Below, one piece after another: positions 57,881 to 64,000 of a stretch of 64,000 bases of DNA. Within the stretch, counting starts at the first letter, position 1; every line of letters begins with the position of its first letter. Origin of the DNA: Cannabis sativa (Eukaryota > Streptophyta > Magnoliopsida > Rosales > Cannabaceae). The stretch spans positions 38,267,280-38,331,279 of the forward strand of contig NC_083605.1 of assembly GCF_029168945.1 (NCBI RefSeq), given 5' to 3'. A model generated the notes under the pieces. The model saw only the letters and a list, made by a program, of their open reading frames with translations. It searched no databases and was not told the origin of the DNA. The position numbers and the translations under genes were made by a program.

Positions 57881-59230
57881 TCGTGGTGGTAGACTGTCCA
57901 ACAGCCTACAACGCAATCTTAGGCCGACCGGCCCTCGTCGACTTTGGTGCAATAACTTCAATCCGACACCTATGCCTAAAATTCCCTACCCAGGAAGCCG
58001 GAGTCGGAACGGTGAGGGGAAATCAAGGAGAGGCCAGGCAATGTTACAATGTTGCCACCCACTTGCCAGTACTCATGGTCCGGGGGCCCCCTGAGATAGA
58101 GAAGGCTGAAGAAGACGAGCTGGATCCTCGCATAGGATCCGAAAGGGTCGTAGAACAAATGGAGGACGTCGAAGAAATACCAGTGTGCGACGACGACTCC
58201 ACCAAAGTACTCCGGATAGGGAGAAGCCTAGATCCGGAGGAAAAAGATAAAATAATAAAAACACTGAAGGGCGCCATCGACATTTTTGCATGGCGCCAAG
58301 AAGAAATGACCGGCATCAGCCCTCATGTCATCACCCATGTACTCAATGTCAACCCGGACATGCCCCCTGTACAGCAAAAGAGACGCCCGCTCGACTCGGT
58401 GAAAGTCGAGGCCTTAGAGAAAGAGGTGGATAAACTTTTGTCCAATAGCATGATCCGCGACGTATACTATCCGGAATGGCTGGCCAATCCGGTCCTGGTG
58501 CCCAAGCCAAACGGGACTTGGCGGGTTTGTATAGATTTCACAGATCTAAACAAAGCCTGCCCAAAGGACTGCTTTCCGCCCCGGGATCGACTGCATGGTG
58601 GACGCCACGTCCGGATTTAATTTCTTGTCTTTCATGGATGCCTATGCCGGGTATAACCAAATAAAAATGCATACGGCGGACCAGAGTGCACTAGCTTCGG
58701 GACGGATAAGGGGGTATACTGTTACCTAGTCATGCCTTTCGGATTGAAAAACGCCGGAGCAACCTATCAAAGAATGGTTAACCGGATGTTTAAAAGCCTC
58801 CTGGGACGAAACATGGAAGTATATGTAGACGACATGCTCGTCAAATCCAAAGCATGCAACAGCCATGCAAGCGACTTAGAGGAATGTTTCGAAGTCGTCC
58901 GAAGATACGGCATGAAACTCAATCCGAAAAAATGCACCTTCGGGGTCAAGTCGGGAAAATTCCTGGGCTTCATAGTCAGCCAAAGGGGGATCGAGGCGAA
59001 CCCGGAGAAAATCCAAGCTCTCCTGGACATGCCATCCCCCAAGAAACATAAGGACGTGCAAAGTTTGACCGGAAAGGTAGCCGCACTGAGCCGCTTTATC
59101 TCACGGTCCACGGACAAGTGCATACCCTTCTTCAACATACTGAAGAAATGCCAAAAGTTCGAATGGACAGATGAATGCGAGGAGGCATTCAAAAGGTTAA
59201 AAGACCACATGGCCAAACCTCCTATCCTAT
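57881..59230 (+). pseudogene. Tat-A reverse transcriptase
   Basis: Connector (IDIFAWRQEEMTGISPHV), then fingers (EVDKLLSNSMIRDVYYPEWL; NPVLVPKPNGTWRVCIDFTD), a frame shift near 58585, palm (FLSFMDAYAGYNQIKMH), another near 58705, then MPFGLKNAGATYQRMVNRMF and the intact active site VYVDDMLVKS (58819-58848). Thumb and connection follow (GFIVSQRGIEANPEKIQALL; KDVQSLTGKVAALSRFIS). The enzyme would copy element RNA into DNA in the cytoplasmic particle. Confidence 0.88.
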
Positions 59231-59590
59231 CAAAACCCGTCCTTGGAGAAGACTTGTTCCTTTACTTGGCCGTCTCCGAGCATGCGGTCGCGTTGCATTG
59301 GTCCGGAGGAAGAAAAAATTCAGCACCCCGTGTACTATGTTAGTAAACGCATGGTAGGGGCCGAGACAAGGTACCCGGTTATTGAAAAGTTAGTATTCTG
59401 CCTCCTGATGGCATCACGGAAGTTGAGACCATACTTCCAAGCCCATCCGATCAGAATTTTGACCAATCATCCACTCCGGCAAGTTCTCCAGAAGCCTGAA
59501 GCCTCCGGAAGACTCCTCAAATGGGCAATGGAGCTGAGTCAGTTCGACTTACATTACGTGCCCCGGATTTCCATAAAAGGCCAAGCCTTG
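59231..59590 (+). pseudogene. Tat-A RNase H (first copy)
   Basis: YLAVSEHAV, a frame shift near 59290, then EEEKIQHPVYYVSKRMVGAE, YPVIEKLVFCLLMASRKLRP and FDLHYVPR. This copy is degenerate in Tat elements generally: the second acidic block has become a connection domain. Confidence 0.75.
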
Positions 59591-59659
59591 GCGGACTTCA
59601 TCACCGAATGTAATGAAGCCGAGGCAACAGCCAATACACCGGAGCCACCCATCCCCACT

Positions 59660-60176
59660 TGGAGAGTATTTGTGGATGGAGCTTCTAATGAAAACGGTTC
59701 AGGAGCCGGAGTGGCTATGATATCACCTACTGGGTTGCGGCTCCAGGCAGCACTCCGATTCAACTTCACATCTTCGAATAATGAAGCCGAATATGAGGCC
59801 CTGATAGCAGGGCTAAAATTGGCTAAAGCTGTAGGAGCCAAGAGGGTGGAAGTCTACAACGATTCTCAGCTGGTCGTAAACCAAGTTTCCGGAGAATACC
59901 AAACTCGCGGCGAAAGGATGGCCGCGTACGTAACAATAGTCCGAGAACTGCTCCACGAGTTCACGGACTATAAAATAGAAAGAATGCCCCGAGAAAAGAA
60001 CGCTCACGCGGACTGTCTGGCTAAGTTAGCCTCGGACAGCGAAATCGAAGAGCTGGGGGTAGTACCAGTGGAACGCTTGGCAGAGCCAAGCATCAAAATA
60101 AAAGAGACCACACAAACGGTTGGGCAAGAACCCAGCTGGATGGTCCCCATCATAAAATACATAACCACGGAGTGAG
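59660..60176 (+). CDS. Tat-A additional RNase H domain
   Basis: The domain is intact within the open stretch that ends at 60175. Catalytic acidic residues are all visible: Asp in VFVDGASNENG (codon at 59675), Glu in NNEAEYEALI, Asp in VYNDSQLVV and Asp in NAHADCLAKLAS. Tat-clade elements acquired this second, plant-RNase-HI-like domain, which is thought to replace the degenerate first one. No independent start codon is meant; it is part of the pol polyprotein. A stop at 60173 separates it from integrase. Confidence 0.85.
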
Positions 60177-61368
60177 TTGCCCCAAGAGAGGGCAATCGTC
60201 TCGAAAGATTCGGTATCGGGCTCATCGTTATGTAATGATGGATCAAATTCTCTACCGAGAGGACTCGGCATGCCTTATTTAAGGTGTGTATCGGACCACG
60301 AAGCTAGACAAATCGTGCCGGAGGTCCATGAAGGGTCTCGTGGAGATCATACGGGAGGACCCAGCCTCTCAAAGAAAATATTGAGGCAGGGATACTTCTG
60401 GCCAACAATGAAAAAAGATTGTATAGACTATGTCCAAAAGTGTGACTCGTGCCAAAGGTACGCGAACATACCGAGAGCTCCTCCAAATGAGATCACTCTG
60501 ATGACCAGCCCCTGGCCCTTCGCGGTCTGGGGCATAGATCTCATCGGGTCTCTACCTACGGGAAAAGGAGGGGTAAAGTATGCAATAGTAGCGTGGACTA
60601 CTTCACCAAGTGGACGGAGGCCGAGCCTATGAAGACAATAACCTGCTAAGAAGGCGTTGGACTTTGTTATCAAAAACATAGTGTGTCGATACGGCTTGCC
60701 TCACAAGATAGTCTCGTACAATGGAAAGCAATTTGATTGCGAGGAATTTACCGACTTTTGCAACCAACACGGAGTGGTAAAAAGCTTCTCCGCGGTAGCC
60801 GGCCTCGGACAAACGGCCGGGCGGAAGCGATCAATAAAATCCTAAAGGTCACCTTGAAAAAGAAGTCCGTCTGTAAAAATAACTGGCCTGAAGAATTGCC
60901 AAGGGTATTGTGGGCCTACCGGACGACCCCCAGAACCACAACCGGTCACTCGCCGTTCTCAATGGCGTACGGTTGTGAAGCAATGGTCCCGGTGGAAACA
61001 TTATTCCCATCACACAGGAGGACGACTTACGATCCGCCACCAATCGAGCCCCGCTCCAAGAAGCTCGGGATCAAGTCGAAGAACTCCGGGATGAGTCCCA
61101 AATACGGATGGCCGCTTATCAAAAGAAGGTGACCAAGTATTTTAACTCCAAGGTTAAAAACAGAAAATTTGCTATTGGGGATATGGTCCTAAGAAGGGTT
61201 TTCCCAGCCACCCAAGAACCCGGAGTGGGGGTACTTGGACCAAATTGGGAAGGACCATATGAAATCGAGGACGAAATCGGTTCTGGCACTTACAAACTGA
61301 AAAGAATGGACGGAACTACTGTCCCAAGAGCCTGGAATGCCGATCACCTCAGAAAATATTACCAGTAG
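60177..61368 (+). pseudogene. Tat-A integrase
   Basis: HHCC zinc site (VHEGSRGDH ... CDSCQRY), core with first Asp in WGIDLIGSLPTGKGG, second catalytic Asp changed to Tyr in VSYNGKQFD (codon 60717-60719), Glu in NGRAEAINKILK, then AYRTTPRTTTGHSPFSMAYG. The C-terminal module ends GPNWEGPYEIEDEIGSGTYK then WNADHLRKYYQ and a stop at 61366. Frame shifts near 60590, 60640, 60800 and 61050. Because of the Asp to Tyr change it would be inactive even if the frames were continuous. Confidence 0.85.
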
Positions 61369-61817
61369 CGAATTAAACTTAGATTTTGTTCAAAGGGTTT
61401 GTACCGTCCAAATGTATGCCTCCTCTATATTAAATAAAACCGAGTGCCTTAAAAACAAAGTTTCTATGCCACTCAGGGGGGTACTAGGGTATACCGCACG
61501 GACAAACAAAAACAATCTAAGTAAAATATCCTGACCCAAAGGGCAGGTCAATCTAAGTAAAATATCCTGACCCAAAGGGCAGGTCAAAAAATATGCGCAA
61601 AAAAAAAGATCGCATATATATATAAATAAAAAAAAAATATCCTAGCCCGAAGGGTAGGTCATACACATGTAAATGGCCCGGGGACAGGCCTTAAGATATA
61701 ATTGTCTCCCCTTCAAATAAAAGCTGCCGCCTATATGTAAATTGTTCTAAGGCAGCAGCAAATATGTACAAACAAAAAAAAAAAGAAAAGTTATAAGAAG
61801 AACGGGTAGAATCTGGG
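61369..61817. other. Tat-A convergent spacer
   Basis: AT-rich sequence between the pol stop and the stop of the antisense gene. Apart from the hairpin repeats (61513-61658) it has no coding potential. It would be the 3' end region for both transcripts. Confidence 0.6.
61513..61658. repeat. Hairpin-forming tandem repeats (Tat-A spacer)
   Basis: Two exact 36-base units (61513-61548, 61549-61584), each with the core CCTGACCCAAAGGGCAGG, and a diverged third core CCTAGCCCGAAGGGTAGG at 61641-61658. Each core folds as CCT(G/A), a one-base bulge, CCC, a three-base loop, GGG, (C/T)AGG. The fourth pair is G:C in the first two units and A:T in the third. Confidence 0.75.
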
Positions 61818-64000
61818 TCAATAATACGGCAGCTCGGTCGGCCGCGGTGGAAGACGAGGTCCAATCCGTGCCTCAAGCTCAGCATCAAGCCTCTTCTTCT
61901 TTTCCCGAAATTTGGCAATCATGTCCTCGGGTTTGGGATAAAAAGTAAGCTTGATACTCTGATCATTGGTGGCCCAAGCCATGTAGACACCATCATCAAA
62001 GCGCTTCGGGCACCGGGTGCAGGAGACAGGAGAAAGGAGCTCGGCCCTCTTGGCCTTCCTAGTAGACTGATCTTTGTAGTCCCGAAGCTCCTTCAACTCC
62101 GCAGCTAGAGCGGCCTTGGATTCGATATCCAACTGGTGAGTCTCCTCTAGAGACCTCACCTTGGCGGCCATTTCATCCAAAGCCTCCCTGGCCTCTCGAA
62201 GATCTCGCCTGGCCTTCTCGGCAGCCTCGGTTTGAGCCCTTAGTTCCTCCTGATGATGGGCCTCCATCCTGCCTCTCCGCTGGGCCTCGGCCTGGATCAT
62301 GGCCTCCGCCTGAGCCTCCCTCCGGGTGGCCTCCTCTTCCTTGGCCTTGGCCTTCTCTTCCTTGGCCTTGGCCGTCGCTTCTGGCGCTCGGCGGCCTCCT
62401 GGTAGATCTGCCTCTCCGCTGTGAGGTCTTGGAGGACCTTCCTGACGTCGTTCATGTCCCCAAAGTCGGACAGAGCGAAGCCATGGTTTATGATGTTCCT
62501 GGAGAGGCGACCAGCCTCAGCAGCAAGCTGAACCATAACGGGGTATAAGAAAAAATTTCTCAAAGGAAGAAAACAAAATACAAACAACAAAAAGGAAACG
62601 CAAAAAATTGCAAAGTACTTACCACTGTGAGGGAATGGCTGAGGTCCTGGACCTGGAAGATGGAGTTCAGGGAAGCGCAAGTAGCAAACCGCTTGGGCGC
62701 ACAGCGTGTAAGCTGAGAAGCGAACTCACCGGTCATTTCCGCGGCAAAGGGAGCCAAAGTGGGCCCTAGGAGGGGACGGAACCAGTCCGTTAAAGGGTCC
62801 AGGTTGAGGTTCCATGGCTCATGATAGTCCGGATGGTTGATGCTCGCCTCAACCTCAGCTCGCAGAATCCTCCTAAGGGCCTCCACCTCGGCATACCCCC
62901 GGGAGTACTCGTCCATAGCGTAGTTGTGTTTGGCTATGCGAAGCTCCTGCCTCACCTCATCCCCCGGAATCGGGGTAAGATCAATGTGAGGAGGAGCAGG
63001 ATTTTCCTCCATCGGGGAAACCCCGCCGTCTAGGCCATGAGCAGGAGTGTCGGCCCTCCGAGGCCTCTTCGGCTCGTCCTGGGCAATCATCTTGCCCTTA
63101 CGCTTGCGAATCAGAGCCACTTCAGGCTCCTCCTCGTCCTCCTCTGCTATCACTGGAAGGGCTTGAGGCTCTCCAGTACCCTCGGCGGCTTCCTCCGAGA
63201 AGTCCCACCCTTTCCCTTGGCCTTCTCCCGGAAGCACCTCCTCGTCATCCACTAAGTCAATGGTTTCGGGAGGAGCGCCGGAAGGAACCTTCAAGGAAGG
63301 AGCCGGGGGAGAGGGGGTGAAAGCCGGAGGAGCCACGGGAGTATGAACCCCGGCAAGCTGTTCCAGGATGGCATCCATGGAGGTACCTGTTCCAATAAAA
63401 TAAGCAAGTGTTAGAAGTTCGTGAGAAACTGCTTATAAAAGGTGCAGCAAATAAACTACTCCTACCCGAACTTCCTAATTCGGCCCTAGCAAAGTCCCGA
63501 ACTTTAATGCTGGCAGCATCATCTCCAAGATAACTGTCCGAAGGCTGAAACCAGCTGGACGCTATGTAAGCCGATGGACCTAAGGGAATAGGTTCCGGAG
63601 GGCCGGGGCCCGTCCGGGACCGACCTAGGTAATCCCCTAAGTTCGTAAAATAAAATTCCTTCAAATGATCCCCCCACCGGGTCGACGGCATCTTAAACCT
63701 ACGGAGACGCTCGTCGAACCCTATGGGCCTATGACTGGTATATTCATCAACGGAAGGGACATAGCGAATTATCAAGGGAGACTTACCACCGGCACCGGAA
63801 GTGCTAGCACCGGGAGCACCCGAGTTTGGTTCGGGGGCTGAAGGCTGAGGCCGGGAAGTCTGGTTCTCAGAAGAACCTTCAAGACGAAGGGGCCCCCCGG
63901 CGGAAGGACCCCCAATCTCTTCTTGAAGAATCTTGTCAAAAAATTTTGCCTCGGACTTCCCGCCAATGGCTTGGCTCCTTCGCACCACCGGACTCCCCAC
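61818..64000 (-). CDS. Spliced antisense gene of Tat-A, partial at right edge
   Basis: I recognise no named domain. Exons on the minus strand: 64000-63466 (open at the edge), 63386-62623 and 62527-61818. Introns of 79 and 95 bases have GT-AG ends (GTAGGAG...GGAACAG, phase 1; GTAAGTACT...GGTTCAG, phase 0). Joined, they give more than 650 residues: a conserved-looking segment (RWGDHLKEFYFTNLGDYL), an acidic Pro-rich region, a bipartite basic patch (RKRKGK ... PKRPRR) suggesting nuclear import, a globular-looking part (EPWNLNLDPLTDWFRPLLG), and a coiled coil rich in Ala/Glu/Lys, ending near GVYMAWATNDQSIKLTF and a TGA stop. A one-base frame shift near 62380-62395 breaks the last exon. A further in-frame 66-base intron (63786-63721) is possible. 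Antisense genes behind pol are known in Grande/Retand-like Tat elements; their role is not known to me. Confidence 0.72.
62334..62378 (-). repeat. Short repeat encoding Lys-Ala-Lys-Glu-Glu in the antisense gene
   Basis: Tandem CCTTGGCCTT-type units beside the frame shift. In one frame they encode AKAKEEKAKAKEEE, in continuity with the coiled coil; in the other they encode RPRPRKR. Slippage here is a likely cause of the frame change. Confidence 0.6.

Larger units (their letters stand above)
54539..64000 (+). mobile_element. Tat-A: Ty3/gypsy Tat-clade element with antisense gene, right end outside window
   Basis: LTR (54539-55319), primer site, gag, protease, reverse transcriptase, RNase H, additional RNase H, integrase (to 61368), hairpin repeats, and a convergent spliced gene. 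The extra RNase H after the ordinary one is diagnostic of the Tat clade (Retand, Grande, Ogre and relatives). The short LTR and the antisense gene after pol fit Retand/Grande-like members. Base composition is far more GC-rich than the surrounding nCop sequence, marking a sharp border at 54539. Pol has stops and about seven frame changes, but many catalytic motifs are intact. The 3' LTR lies to the right of 64000. Confidence 0.88.

Noticed and set aside
63721..63786. Third intron in the antisense gene
   Set aside because: GT-AG ends and phase fit, but it is only 66 bases, divisible by three and open in frame, so retention as coding sequence is equally likely; kept only as a remark.

Overview
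The window is retrotransposon-packed nuclear DNA of a flowering plant, most likely a eudicot; I cannot name the species. It holds nested LTR retrotransposons, solo LTRs and a 5S-derived Cassandra TRIM array. The only candidate non-retrotransposon material is about 1.5 kb (23066-24075 and 25978-26498). There is no bacterial-style gene organisation, no tRNA and no intact host gene. Working names used here: nCop (AT-rich, degenerate Ty1/copia family, copies 1-4), Gypsy-A (Ty3/gypsy, chromovirus-like), Tat-A and Tat-B (Ty3/gypsy Tat clade), and Cassandra.

Layout. 1-6044: nCop-1 interior, minus strand. 6045-12923: Tat-B, minus strand, with one LTR, gag, no pol, and a decayed spliced gene running antisense on the plus strand. 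12924-23065: nCop-2, plus strand, interrupted by a minus-strand gypsy solo LTR (16826-20719, duplication TTAAT) that itself contains an nCop solo LTR (17914-19802, duplication AACAC). 23066-26498: unassigned sequence, another nCop solo LTR (24076-25977), and three exons of an Ulp1-like C48 protease fragment. That fragment is cut by Gypsy-A, which starts at 26499.

Gypsy-A runs from 26499 past 47999. Its gag is split by a Cassandra composite (29019-32804, duplication GTGCT). Its reverse transcriptase/RNase H junction is split by a complete nCop-3 (35095-45167, duplication ATTAG). Its 3' LTR (from 46859) is split by nCop-4 (48000-54538, minus). nCop-4 is in turn interrupted by Tat-A, which begins at 54539 and runs off the right edge. 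The order of events is therefore Gypsy-A first; then Cassandra, nCop-3 and nCop-4 in unknown mutual order; then Tat-A after nCop-4.

Tat-A carries LTR, primer site, gag, protease, reverse transcriptase, RNase H, an additional RNase H and integrase, with several stops and frameshifts. Convergent to pol lies a spliced minus-strand gene (61818 to beyond 64000) encoding an acidic protein with a basic nuclear-localisation-like patch and a coiled-coil C terminus. Tat-B carries a decayed gene with matching architecture in the same relative position and orientation. Both elements place tandem hairpin-forming repeats in the gap before that gene. This conserved antisense gene and hairpin spacer, and the Cassandra composite whose two outer ends are both LTR 3' ends, are the two most interesting things here.
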